Assembly: GCA_015069325.1 (NCBI GenBank)
Contig: SVIV01000002.1
Coordinates: 62,001-126,000, forward strand
Source: Clostridiales bacterium
Lineage (GTDB): Bacteria > Bacillota > Clostridia > Christensenellales > UBA1242
DNA length: 64,000 nt
Reading direction: 5' to 3'
In this document: positions 25,719 through 33,489 of the stretch, piece by piece
Numbering within the stretch: position 1 is the first letter of the stretch
Layout of the letters: each line of letters begins with the position of its first letter
Translations under genes and position numbers: made by a program
The notes under the pieces: model-generated
The model's database searches: none
What the model was told of the DNA's origin: nothing
What the model saw: the letters and a program-made list of their open reading frames with translations, nothing else

Positions 25719-27251
25719 TTAATTCCAAAATTTTCTATCAAGCGTGCGATACGAAATCGCTTCTGCAATGTGGTTGGCTGCTATATTTTCGCAACCTTCA
25801 AGATCAGCAATCGTCCTTGCTACTTTCAATATACGATCGTGTGCACGTGCACTAAGTTTAAGCCTTTCAAACGCACTTCTAAGTAGCAATTCGCTATTTA
25901 CATCAAGTTTGCAATACTTCTTAACTTGCCCTGCATTCATCCCCGCATTTGAAAAGTTTTTATCGTTTTTATATCTTTCAAGTTGAATTCTTCTTGCCCT
26001 GTCAACACGCTTTTTAATTTCTATCGACGATTCTTCTTGCGAATCACTTTTAAGCTGATCATACGTTACATTTTCAACTTCAATATGAATATCAATTCGA
26101 TCCATAATAGGTCCAGAAAGTTTTGATAAATATTTTTGTATTTGACCTGCCGAACAACGACATTCTCTTTCCTTGGAGCCATAATGCCCACAAGGACAAG
26201 GATTCATTGACGCAATAAGAGTGAAGTTTGCAGGATATGTAATAGTTTGTTTGTTTCTTGCTACAGTAATTACGCCATCTTCTAAAGGTTGTCTCAACAC
26301 TTCAATTGATTGACGTGAATATTCTGGAAATTCGTCAAGAAACAACACCCCGTGATCTGCAAGTGAAATTTCTCCAGGTTTTGCATTGTTTCCGCCACCC
26401 GTAAGTGCAATCGTAGTTGCTGTATGGTGTGGACTTCTAAAAGGCCTTGTATAAACAATCCCTTTACTTGCATCTAGTTCACCAGAAATAGAGTGTATCT
26501 TTGTTACTTCCAACGCTTCATCAAAAGTAAGGTCTGGAAGTATGCTTGGGAAACACTTTGCAAGCATACTCTTTCCGCTTCCTGGTGGCCCAATCATAAT
26601 AAGATTATGTCCCCCCGCAGCAGCAAGTTCTAATGCTCTTTTAGCCATCTTTTGTCCTTTAACATTTGAAAAGTCCATTCCTGCCCTATTTTCATTAAGC
26701 ATAGTTTCAAAATCACGAACTTCAACCGGCTTAACAACTTCTTCTTGCTTCAAAAATCGAACGGTTTGATTTAATGATTCAACCCCATAAACAGTGATTC
26801 CATCAATAAAACTAGCTTCTTGCAAATTATCTTTAGGAATAATAAATTTTTTATATCCAAGCGCCCTTGCTGAAATAAGCAAAGGCAAAATACCTTTTAC
26901 TTTTTTTACACTTCCATCAAATGAAAGCTCGCCCACATATACATAGTCTTTTTCGTTTTTAATTTCAAGTTCTTCATCACAAGAAAGGATTGCAACCGCC
27001 ATAGCAAGATCATAAAACGCACCTTCCTTTTTCACATCTGCAGGAGCAAGATTGATTGTAATTCTTTTAATAGGATATTTTAATGCCGAGTTTCGAATAG
27101 CATTTTTCACCCTTTCTTTTGCTTCTTTGATAGCAGTATCTGCAAGCCCTACAACGTCAAACGCAGGCAAGCCATTGCTTACATCTGTTTCAACATCAAT
27201 AGGGAAACCGTCAATCCCACGAAGTCCAAAACTTACTACTTTTGATAACAT
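25719..27251 (-). CDS. comM: YifB/ComM-family Mg-chelatase-like AAA+ ATPase
   Basis: AAA+ helicase-like protein; ComM homologues promote branch migration in transformation. The N-terminal ChlI-like domain reads GLPAFDVVGLADTAIKEA, followed by Walker A GPPGSGKSMLAKC (about 217-229), the HHTATTIALTGGG insertion, Walker B GVLFLDEFPE and a C-terminal Mg-chelatase domain (LSARAHDRILKVARTIADL). 510 residues, normal. AGGAGAG precedes the ATG. First gene of the run to dprA and topA; the two competence-type genes together suggest DNA uptake or recombination capacity. Confidence 0.94.
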   Translation of the reverse strand: MLSKVVSFGLRGIDGFPIDVETDVSNGLPAFDVVGLADTAIKEAKERVKNAIRNSALKYPIKRITINLAPADVKKEGAFYDLAMAVAILSCDEELEIKNEKDYVYVGELSFDGSVKKVKGILPLLISARALGYKKFIIPKDNLQEASFIDGITVYGVESLNQTVRFLKQEEVVKPVEVRDFETMLNENRAGMDFSNVKGQKMAKRALELAAAGGHNLIMIGPPGSGKSMLAKCFPSILPDLTFDEALEVTKIHSISGELDASKGIVYTRPFRSPHHTATTIALTGGGNNAKPGEISLADHGVLFLDEFPEYSRQSIEVLRQPLEDGVITVARNKQTITYPANFTLIASMNPCPCGHYGSKERECRCSAGQIQKYLSKLSGPIMDRIDIHIEVENVTYDQLKSDSQEESSIEIKKRVDRARRIQLERYKNDKNFSNAGMNAGQVKKYCKLDVNSELLLRSAFERLKLSARAHDRILKVARTIADLEGCENIAANHIAEAISYRTLDRKFWN

Positions 27252-27341
27252 ATTCTCTCCTAATAATTAATTATACAACAGCTTTAATCATTTTGCAAAC
27301 AATATTTTCTCTTTGATTACTCAAAATTTTTATTATCTCAT

Positions 27342-27373
27342 AAAAAACAAAAAAACTTGGATACACTCCAAGC
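27342..27373 (-). terminator. Terminator after rplS
   Basis: Stem CTTGG / CCAAG extended by A/T pairs, 7-nt loop and a T7 run on the minus strand. Confidence 0.7.
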
Positions 27374-27385
27374 TTTTTTATTTTA

Positions 27386-27736
27386 TTAGTTGTTATCTGC
27401 AGATTTAATTTTTGCAGCTTTTCCAGTAAGAGATCTTACATAATAAAGTTTTGCTCTTCTTGGTTTTCCCTTTCTTACAACTTCAACACTTGCAACAAGT
27501 GGAGAATGCATAGGAAAAGTTCTTTCAACGCCAACACCGTTTGAAATTTTTCTTACAGTGAAAGTTTCTCTAATTCCGCCATTTTTGCGAGCAATAACTA
27601 CGCCTTCATAAGCTTGAATTCTTTCTTTATCTCCTTCTTTAATTTTAACGCCAACTTTTACAGTATCACCAATATTAAATTCAGGGAGATTTTCTTTCAT
27701 ATTTTCTTTCTCGATTTGGTCAATGATATTTGCCAT
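27386..27736 (-). CDS. rplS: Ribosomal protein bL19
   Basis: Large-subunit protein at the subunit interface. The sequence [25 protein letters not shown] and the end [20 protein letters not shown] are diagnostic. The track starts at 27772; the ATG at 27736 after AAAGGAG gives the canonical start MANIIDQIE and 116 residues. It sits about 55 nt after rpsU, with a small hairpin (TGTGC/GCACA) in between. The usual neighbours rpsP, rimM and trmD are not here. Confidence 0.96.
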   Translation of the reverse strand: MANIIDQIEKENMKENLPEFNIGDTVKVGVKIKEGDKERIQAYEGVVIARKNGGIRETFTVRKISNGVGVERTFPMHSPLVASVEVVRKGKPRRAKLYYVRSLTGKAAKIKSADNN

Positions 27737-27790
27737 TTTATTTCTCCTTTTATTAATTTTATTTATGTGCAACTACGCACAAGGTGGGTT

Positions 27791-27973
27791 TTAGCCTCTT
27801 TTTCTTGCTCTCTTACGAGCAGCTTCGCTTTTCTTCTTTTTAGCAACACTTGGCTTGTCATAAGCTTCTTTTCTTCTGATATCGCCAATGATTCCGTCTT
27901 TTTGGCATTTTCTCTTAAATCTTTTAAGAGCGCTTTCAAGAGTTTCGTTTTCGCCTACTTTAACAGTTGTCAA
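27791..27973 (-). CDS. rpsU: Ribosomal protein bS21
   Basis: Small basic 30S protein that helps initiation. [30 protein letters not shown] and the [16 protein letters not shown] tail are typical of Firmicute S21; 60 residues. The start is TTG, preceded by GGTGG, not ATG. It has a perfect consensus promoter just upstream and leads the rpsU-rplS transcript. Confidence 0.95.
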   Translation of the reverse strand: MTTVKVGENETLESALKRFKRKCQKDGIIGDIRRKEAYDKPSVAKKKKSEAARKRARKRG

Positions 27974-28011
27974 TCTTTTTCACCACCTTCTATTTTTAAA
28001 GTTTCCTAATT

Positions 28012-28040
28012 ATTATATATATTTACCAACATCTTGTCAA
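28012..28040 (-). promoter_or_regulatory. Consensus sigma-A promoter of rpsU-rplS
   Basis: TTGACA-17-TATAAT on the minus strand, a perfect match; the leader to the TTG start is about 30 nt. Confidence 0.8.
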
Positions 28041-28078
28041 GTATTTTTTCTTTTTAAAAACAAGTTTTTTATATTTTT

Positions 28079-29263
28079 TTAAATTCTTCCATTGTGAGCA
28101 TAGTAATTGTTGAATAAATCGTATAAATTATACCCCTGATAATCTGCAGATAGATAAATATGTAAGTCTGTATAAGTTTCTTTGCCTTTTATTAAATTGC
28201 TTAAATGCACACCCTGTAAAAACATTTCATCGCCAACATTGTAAACCTTTCCTGCGCACGATTCAATAAGAGTGCCATTATCATCATAAAGCCCTATCGA
28301 ATACTTTTCATTTGCAACGCTTACTTTTATTTTTTCGCCACCATCTATTAAAAATGCATCAAAATCAATTTGAAAATTATTTTGTTTATGGTTATTCTCC
28401 GCAAGCGCCACTTGTTTTGATTGAAGTTCGCTTTCACCTTGCAATTCTTTTGTCAAGTGCTTGTTATGTTGGATGTAATACTGATAATATTTAATAGAAT
28501 AGTCATCTACTTTTTTAGAAAGCAATTCAATATAATCTTGCCTTTCATTTTCGCTTAACAAATTAAAATCTTCAGCATAAAAACATACTAAAAGTTTGTA
28601 ATCATTTGGAGTAATCATCTTCAAATTATAATTCGTGTAAGTATTCATATATGTATCAAAGTAATAAATATCTTTTGCGTCATAAATATCATCAAGCCCA
28701 AAGATATGCAATAATTCGTGCACAGTTGTATAATAAAATCTTCCGCCATCTGCACACAAATATTCATTATCATAAGAAACAATGCAATTTTGATTGAACA
28801 TTCCTTTTGAACCGAAACCAAACATAGAACCACTTCTTTTTACACAACCATTTGCAATTTCAAGAGAAGTGCTGTTAAACGTAATGGTAGATTTCCCTAT
28901 AAATTGCGCTTCATCAACACTTTCTACAATTTGATAGCGATAATTTGAATTGATATCACCAACCATTGAAAAAATATAATCTAACGCTTCAATAATGATA
29001 CTTGTTTGCTCTGCCGAAAAAATATTATCTTCAATATCAACATAAACCGGCTCCTGCCCATTATGTTGCAAACGAGCATAATTTTTTTGCCTATATCCCG
29101 CGTCTGCAGAAAGCATAGTTTGAAGTTGCAAAGTTTGAGCTTTTGAAGAGTTGTCTGCGTGCACTATTTCTGATCCAACAATGAAAAATACGCCAACCGC
29201 CAATAAACTTGCGATTGCCGACAAAAGCGCACAAAAACAATACTTTAAAATATCCTTTTTCAT
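28079..29263 (-). CDS. Exported metzincin-like zinc protease (putative)
   Basis: A 394-residue protein with an N-terminal hydrophobic segment (CFCALLSAIASLLAVGVFFIVG) that acts as signal peptide or anchor. The motif VHELLHIFGLDD fits HExxHxxGxxD, the zinc site of metzincin-clan peptidases, and DTYMNTYTN about 25 residues later could supply the Met-turn. The rest of the protein is unlike any family I can name. It has no strong Shine-Dalgarno; the promoter (TTGACT-17-TAAAAT) ends 9 nt before the ATG, so the mRNA leader is at most a few bases. The substrate is unknown. Confidence 0.7.
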   Translation of the reverse strand: MKKDILKYCFCALLSAIASLLAVGVFFIVGSEIVHADNSSKAQTLQLQTMLSADAGYRQKNYARLQHNGQEPVYVDIEDNIFSAEQTSIIIEALDYIFSMVGDINSNYRYQIVESVDEAQFIGKSTITFNSTSLEIANGCVKRSGSMFGFGSKGMFNQNCIVSYDNEYLCADGGRFYYTTVHELLHIFGLDDIYDAKDIYYFDTYMNTYTNYNLKMITPNDYKLLVCFYAEDFNLLSENERQDYIELLSKKVDDYSIKYYQYYIQHNKHLTKELQGESELQSKQVALAENNHKQNNFQIDFDAFLIDGGEKIKVSVANEKYSIGLYDDNGTLIESCAGKVYNVGDEMFLQGVHLSNLIKGKETYTDLHIYLSADYQGYNLYDLFNNYYAHNGRI

Positions 29264-29272
29264 TCCACTTTC

Positions 29273-29301
29273 ATTTTACCACAAAAAAGGAGATTAGTCA
29301 A
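29273..29301 (-). promoter_or_regulatory. Promoter of the metzincin-like gene, inside the mtaB terminator
   Basis: TTGACT-17-TAAAAT on the minus strand. The -35 lies in the loop and descending arm of the mtaB terminator hairpin, and only 9 nt separate the -10 from the ATG. Confidence 0.6.
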
Positions 29302-29311
29302 TCCCCTTTTT
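29283..29311 (-). terminator. Terminator after mtaB
   Basis: Imperfect stem AAAAAGGAGATT / AATCCCCTTTTT with a T-run on the minus strand. Confidence 0.7.
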
Positions 29312-30590
29312 ACTTTAATTTACCAAGTGCGCCATCTTTAAACAATTTCTTTAATCGCACTTCTACAATTTCATTTGTTAAATCTTTTTGAGTTGAATTT
29401 TCATCAATATATACTCGTATGTAGTTTTCACTATAACCTACAAAATAGCCATCAATTTTTTCTTCTATCAACACATTTGCAAATTTGCTTTTCTTGATAA
29501 ATTTTCTTTTTAATTTTTCGCCAATTTTATCCAGGCGAGCCACCCTTTTCGATTTAACATCGCCCGACATATCTTTATATAATTTCGAAGCAACTGTGCC
29601 TTCTCTTTTTGAATATGGGAAAATATGCAACTGAGAAAATTTAACCTTTTGAACAAACTTACAAGTATCTAAAAATTCTTCATCGCTTTCTTCTGGGAAG
29701 CCCACTATAACATCTGTTGTAATCCCAGCAAAAGGGAAATATTTTCTGATTAAATTTACAGAAAGTCCAAACTGATTCGTCGTGTAGTGCCTATTCATTC
29801 TTTTCAAAACACTATCACAACCGCTTTGTAATGACAGGTGAAAATGCGGGCAAAAGTTTGTAAGTTTTGCAAGGCCTTTGATAAAATCTTCACTCACAAG
29901 AGTATCTTCAACTGACCCTAACCTAATCCTTTTCCCAAGCTTATCAAGCTGCTCCATAAGAGTCAATAATGCAGGCTCCCCATCTATTTTATAATCGGTA
30001 ACATTAATCCCAGTCAAGACAATTTCTTGAACGTCATCTCCTAAACTCATTGCTTCATTTAATATTGAAAATATCCCCCTAGAGCGGCTTCTTCCACGAA
30101 GATATGGAATAATACAATAAGAGCAAAAATTGTTGCAACCGTCTTGAATTTTAATATATGCCCTAATCCTTGAAGGTTTAGCGATCATATTATCTTCATA
30201 TTCATTTGGCAAAATTGATATATTTTTGATGTTTTTTTGCGATTTTTCAATGCTTTTTGTGTAATTATCTATATATTTTGCTATTTCAATCTTTCCCGCA
30301 ACGCCACCTACATATTCAACATCCTTGTCTAAAAACTGCTGCGCATTGTTTTGCGAAGCACATCCGCAAACAAATATCTTTGCAACGGGATTTAATTTTC
30401 TACACCTTGCGACCATCTGCCTTGACTTCTTCTCCGCTTCTCCCGTAACAGCACAAGTATTAATTACAAAAACGTCCGCCTTTTCCATCAAGTCGGTCGC
30501 ATCGTATCCTTTTAAAATTAAATTTTGAATAAGTGCATCGCTTTCATATTTGTTTACTTTACACCCAAGTGTTACTACTGAAATTTTCAT
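29310..30590 (-). CDS. mtaB: tRNA t6A37 methylthiotransferase MtaB
   Basis: Radical-SAM enzyme that converts t6A37 to ms2t6A37 in tRNA. The N-terminal MTTase domain has three Cys (LGCKVNKYE, NTCAVTGEAE, GCASQN); the radical SAM site is DGCNNFCSYCIIPYLRGRSRSR, and a C-terminal TRAM-like region follows. 426 residues, normal. VNKYES near the N-terminus is typical of MtaB as opposed to MiaB. No Shine-Dalgarno is present: TTGATT-17-TAATAT ends 6 nt before the ATG, so the transcript is predicted to be leaderless. Confidence 0.93.
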   Translation of the reverse strand: MKISVVTLGCKVNKYESDALIQNLILKGYDATDLMEKADVFVINTCAVTGEAEKKSRQMVARCRKLNPVAKIFVCGCASQNNAQQFLDKDVEYVGGVAGKIEIAKYIDNYTKSIEKSQKNIKNISILPNEYEDNMIAKPSRIRAYIKIQDGCNNFCSYCIIPYLRGRSRSRGIFSILNEAMSLGDDVQEIVLTGINVTDYKIDGEPALLTLMEQLDKLGKRIRLGSVEDTLVSEDFIKGLAKLTNFCPHFHLSLQSGCDSVLKRMNRHYTTNQFGLSVNLIRKYFPFAGITTDVIVGFPEESDEEFLDTCKFVQKVKFSQLHIFPYSKREGTVASKLYKDMSGDVKSKRVARLDKIGEKLKRKFIKKSKFANVLIEEKIDGYFVGYSENYIRVYIDENSTQKDLTNEIVEVRLKKLFKDGALGKLK

Positions 30591-30596
30591 ATAAAA

Positions 30597-30625
30597 ATAT
30601 TATCAAATTCGACAAAAAAAATCAA
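30597..30625 (-). promoter_or_regulatory. Leaderless promoter of mtaB
   Basis: TTGATT-17-TAATAT on the minus strand, with 6 nt to the ATG and no purine-rich ribosome site. Confidence 0.55.
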
Positions 30626-30770
30626 GCCATATTGCAAAAAATTTTCACATTACACACCCTACTTAAAAAACACAAAATAAAGACCTGTTTTTTTAATAAT
30701 ATATGTTATTTTTATTTTTTTTTGAAATTTTTAAGGCTAAATTCTTCAATTATTTAAGTAGCAAAAAACA

Positions 30771-30799
30771 TTGCAAAAAAATAAACATTATGCTATAAT
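30771..30799 (+). promoter_or_regulatory. Promoter of the YhiN-like flavoprotein gene
   Basis: TTGCAA-17-TATAAT, 18 nt before the ATG, with AAGGAG in between. Confidence 0.7.
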
Positions 30800-30817
30800 C
30801 CCCATAAGGAGAAAGCA

Positions 30818-31987
30818 ATGGAAAAATTCAATATTGTAATTTTAGGTGCAGGAGCAAGTGGTTGTATGTGCGCAATGAATATCGCAAAAGACAAAAAAGT
30901 TTTGCTTATCGACAAAGCAAACTTACCTGCAAAAAAATTAATGGCAACAGGAAATGGAAGGTGCAATTTAACAAACTTAAATTTAAATACTCCTTTCGCT
31001 TATAATCAAAACTTAGCTTCATATTTTGATAAATTTAATGAAGTTGAAACGGTTGCATTTTTTCAAAGAATAGGTCTAGTTTGCACTAATGACGAAGAAG
31101 GTCGAGTATATCCATTTTCTTTTGCAGCCAAAAGCGTAATTGACGTCATTCACAATACACTAAACCAAAATAAAAATCTCACACTCAAAATGAATTGCGA
31201 ATTTTTCAATCTTTCAAAAGACGGAAATCTATTTAAAATTTCTACAAACCAAGGCGACTTTATTAGCGAACAAATTGTCGTTTGTCTTGGTGGCAACAAG
31301 GGCGAAGAGATATTAAAAAAATTTAATATTGATTATAAAAAATTCACGCCCAGTCTATGTAGTTTAAAAACTGAAAAAACAAAATTACTTGAAAACACAA
31401 AAATCTCAAACGTGCAAGTAACCGCAATTGATAAACAAGGAAACAAACATACCGAGCAAGGAGAAATACTTTTTAAAGATAGCGGAATCAGTGGAATTTG
31501 CATTTTCAACCTTTCGGCACTATTTGCAAGAGAAGAATCCTTTGACGGAAAAATCATTATTGATCTTATGCCAAATTATTCAGAAAAACAGCTCAAAAAG
31601 TTGCTTTTTTATAGAAAGATTTTAAACGTAAAAGTCAATAAAGTTTTTGAAGGACTTTTCACAAATCCAATTGCATATCACATTCTTAACACTTTAAAGT
31701 TAGACGAAAACAAATTTTGCTCTCAATTAACCGACGATGAAATAAATAATATTGCAAACTCAATAAAATCACTTACCTTTACCGTAAAAGGTTATTATGA
31801 CAACAATCAAATTTTTGCTGGTGGCGCAAGCCTTTCTGCACTTGATAAAAATTTACAATCAAAGCAGATTAAAGGATTATACTTCTGCGGAGAAATCTGC
31901 GACGTTGACGGTATATGCGGTGGATACAACCTGCAATGGGCTTGGACAAGCGGGAAAATTGTCGCAGACCATATTAATTTAAATTAA
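30818..31987 (+). CDS. YhiN/HI0933-family FAD-dependent oxidoreductase
   Basis: Flavoprotein of unknown physiological substrate. VILGAGASGCMCAM is the FAD Rossmann loop, followed by the family hallmark KKLMATGNGRCNLTN (about 43-57). The C-terminal FCGEICDVDGICGGYNLQWAWTSG is the second diagnostic block. 389 residues, normal for the family. AAGGAG precedes the ATG. Single gene with its own promoter and a terminator shared with the convergent lipoprotein gene. Confidence 0.9.
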   Translation: MEKFNIVILGAGASGCMCAMNIAKDKKVLLIDKANLPAKKLMATGNGRCNLTNLNLNTPFAYNQNLASYFDKFNEVETVAFFQRIGLVCTNDEEGRVYPFSFAAKSVIDVIHNTLNQNKNLTLKMNCEFFNLSKDGNLFKISTNQGDFISEQIVVCLGGNKGEEILKKFNIDYKKFTPSLCSLKTEKTKLLENTKISNVQVTAIDKQGNKHTEQGEILFKDSGISGICIFNLSALFAREESFDGKIIIDLMPNYSEKQLKKLLFYRKILNVKVNKVFEGLFTNPIAYHILNTLKLDENKFCSQLTDDEINNIANSIKSLTFTVKGYYDNNQIFAGGASLSALDKNLQSKQIKGLYFCGEICDVDGICGGYNLQWAWTSGKIVADHINLN

Positions 31988-32085
31988 CAACAACAGACTC
32001 ATTGTTGTTGAAACTTTGATTATTTTCTTCCAACTGGTTGCTATATGTTTTATGAAGTCTGGCAAAAATTGACATATTTTAGACG

Positions 32086-32117
32086 ACAAAAAAAAGCATC
32101 ATTTAAGATGCTTTTTT
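32086..32117. terminator. Bidirectional terminator
   Basis: Stem AAAAAAGCATC / GATGCTTTTTT around ATTTAA, with T-runs on both strands, between the convergent YhiN-like and GLUG lipoprotein genes. Confidence 0.85.
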
Positions 32118-32118
32118 C

Positions 32119-33348
32119 TTATTCAGCAACAATATTTGTATTTCCATTCACATCATATCCATCTGCATATGGAGCAAACACTTTTGCAGCGTAAGCCTTC
32201 ATAATATCATCTTCAGCAACTTCTTCTCCTAAAGCAAATACTTTTCCTGTATTTGTATTTCCTGCAAAATCATATTTATGAACATCAGTATCAAACACCA
32301 CATTTACTTGACCTGCAATTGCCGCATATGCAGGTTGATTTGCTTTAACGTCACCAGCAAGATTTTCACAAATAGTTAAATCTCCATTATTTACATTGTT
32401 TGTAATAACCGCCAAACTATTAACACTCTTTGTCCAACCATAAAGAGTAATACCAGAAGCCATTGAAACAAAACGTGTTTCTTTACCAGTATCAATCTTT
32501 GCGCCAATAGATGTAATATCTCCATTATTTACGCATTGATTAATCTTGACATTTAAACCATCTGTAGATGACATAAAACCTAAAATTCCGCTTACTTTAT
32601 AAAGTCCAGTTACATCAGCATTATTTTCTGAATTCTCAATAACAATTGGCTTACTTACAGAACTCTTATATGCACGACCAACTAATCCTCCAATAGCATC
32701 ATAACCACCATTGATAGTTCCATTTACAACACAGTTATCAATTGTCAATGCACCGCTTGAGAAACCTACAATTCCACCAACACCATCGCCTTTAAGATAG
32801 TCTTGATTGCAATTATAATTTACCGTAACTTCAAGATTTTTAATTGTTGCATCAACAACCATTCCAAAAAGACCATAGTGATAAGTATAAGTGAAAATTT
32901 CAACAGCATTATCACCTTCGCCAACTACTACTGCAGGCAAGTCAGATTCTTCTGACTGATGCGCTGCGTTTGGCACATAGCCTACATTTGACAAATTAAT
33001 AATTTTTTTACCATTCCCATCAAATATACCCGAGAATACTTTTGCATTAGCCAAGTCGCTTCTATGTCCAAGTCCGATAGGCGTCCAAGTCAAATTTGCC
33101 ATATCTAAATCGCAAGCAAGTCTAATTGTTGTATTTTCAAACTTATTACCTTGATTTACTGCCACAGCAAATCCTGCCAATTCCTCAGCAGAATTAATAT
33201 TAATTACCCCACCTTCTTCAACAGATAATGAAGCAACCGTTCCGTCCCACGTATCCATTTTAGGACCTTTGTCAATACACGCAGCAAGTGATAATGCGCA
33301 AGGAATTACTAATGCAACTCCAAGAGCAGTAGCGATTTTCTTTTTCAT
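32119..33348 (-). CDS. Surface lipoprotein with GLUG-type repeats
   Basis: A 409-residue exported lipoprotein. The signal peptide ends in a lipobox (CALSLAAC, Cys at about residue 24), so the mature protein should be tethered to the membrane. The body is beta-helix-like: FDGNGKKIINL, GGIVGFSSGALTIDNCVVNGTI and GGLVGRAYKSS are GLUG-type repeats seen in cell-surface and IgA-protease-like proteins. No catalytic domain is visible. AAGGGGG precedes the ATG. Adhesion or polysaccharide binding is plausible but unproven. Confidence 0.82.
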   Translation of the reverse strand: MKKKIATALGVALVIPCALSLAACIDKGPKMDTWDGTVASLSVEEGGVININSAEELAGFAVAVNQGNKFENTTIRLACDLDMANLTWTPIGLGHRSDLANAKVFSGIFDGNGKKIINLSNVGYVPNAAHQSEESDLPAVVVGEGDNAVEIFTYTYHYGLFGMVVDATIKNLEVTVNYNCNQDYLKGDGVGGIVGFSSGALTIDNCVVNGTINGGYDAIGGLVGRAYKSSVSKPIVIENSENNADVTGLYKVSGILGFMSSTDGLNVKINQCVNNGDITSIGAKIDTGKETRFVSMASGITLYGWTKSVNSLAVITNNVNNGDLTICENLAGDVKANQPAYAAIAGQVNVVFDTDVHKYDFAGNTNTGKVFALGEEVAEDDIMKAYAAKVFAPYADGYDVNGNTNIVAE

Positions 33349-33380
33349 AATTACCCCCTTAATATTATAATATCAATTTT

Positions 33381-33409
33381 AGTTTACCCATTTTTAAAAA
33401 TTTTGTCAA
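33381..33409 (-). promoter_or_regulatory. Promoter of the GLUG lipoprotein gene
   Basis: TTGACA-17-TAAACT on the minus strand; its -10 hexamer is identical to that of the DUF285 surface protein promoter. Confidence 0.6.
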
Positions 33410-33447
33410 ACAAAATAACACATTATCAAAAAATTATAATTCACCAT

Positions 33448-33479
33448 AAAAAAAGACGAGATAATCTCGCCTTTTTTTA
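33448..33479 (-). terminator. Terminator after the phosphoketolase
   Basis: Stem GGCGAGA / TCTCGTC (one G-U pair) with a T7 tail on the minus strand. Confidence 0.8.
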
Positions 33480-33489
33480 CTTGCATTTT

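Noticed and set aside
31988-32012. Hairpin CAACAACA/TGTTGTTG after the YhiN-like gene
   Set aside because: No T-run follows; the stronger terminator at 32086 is a better end.
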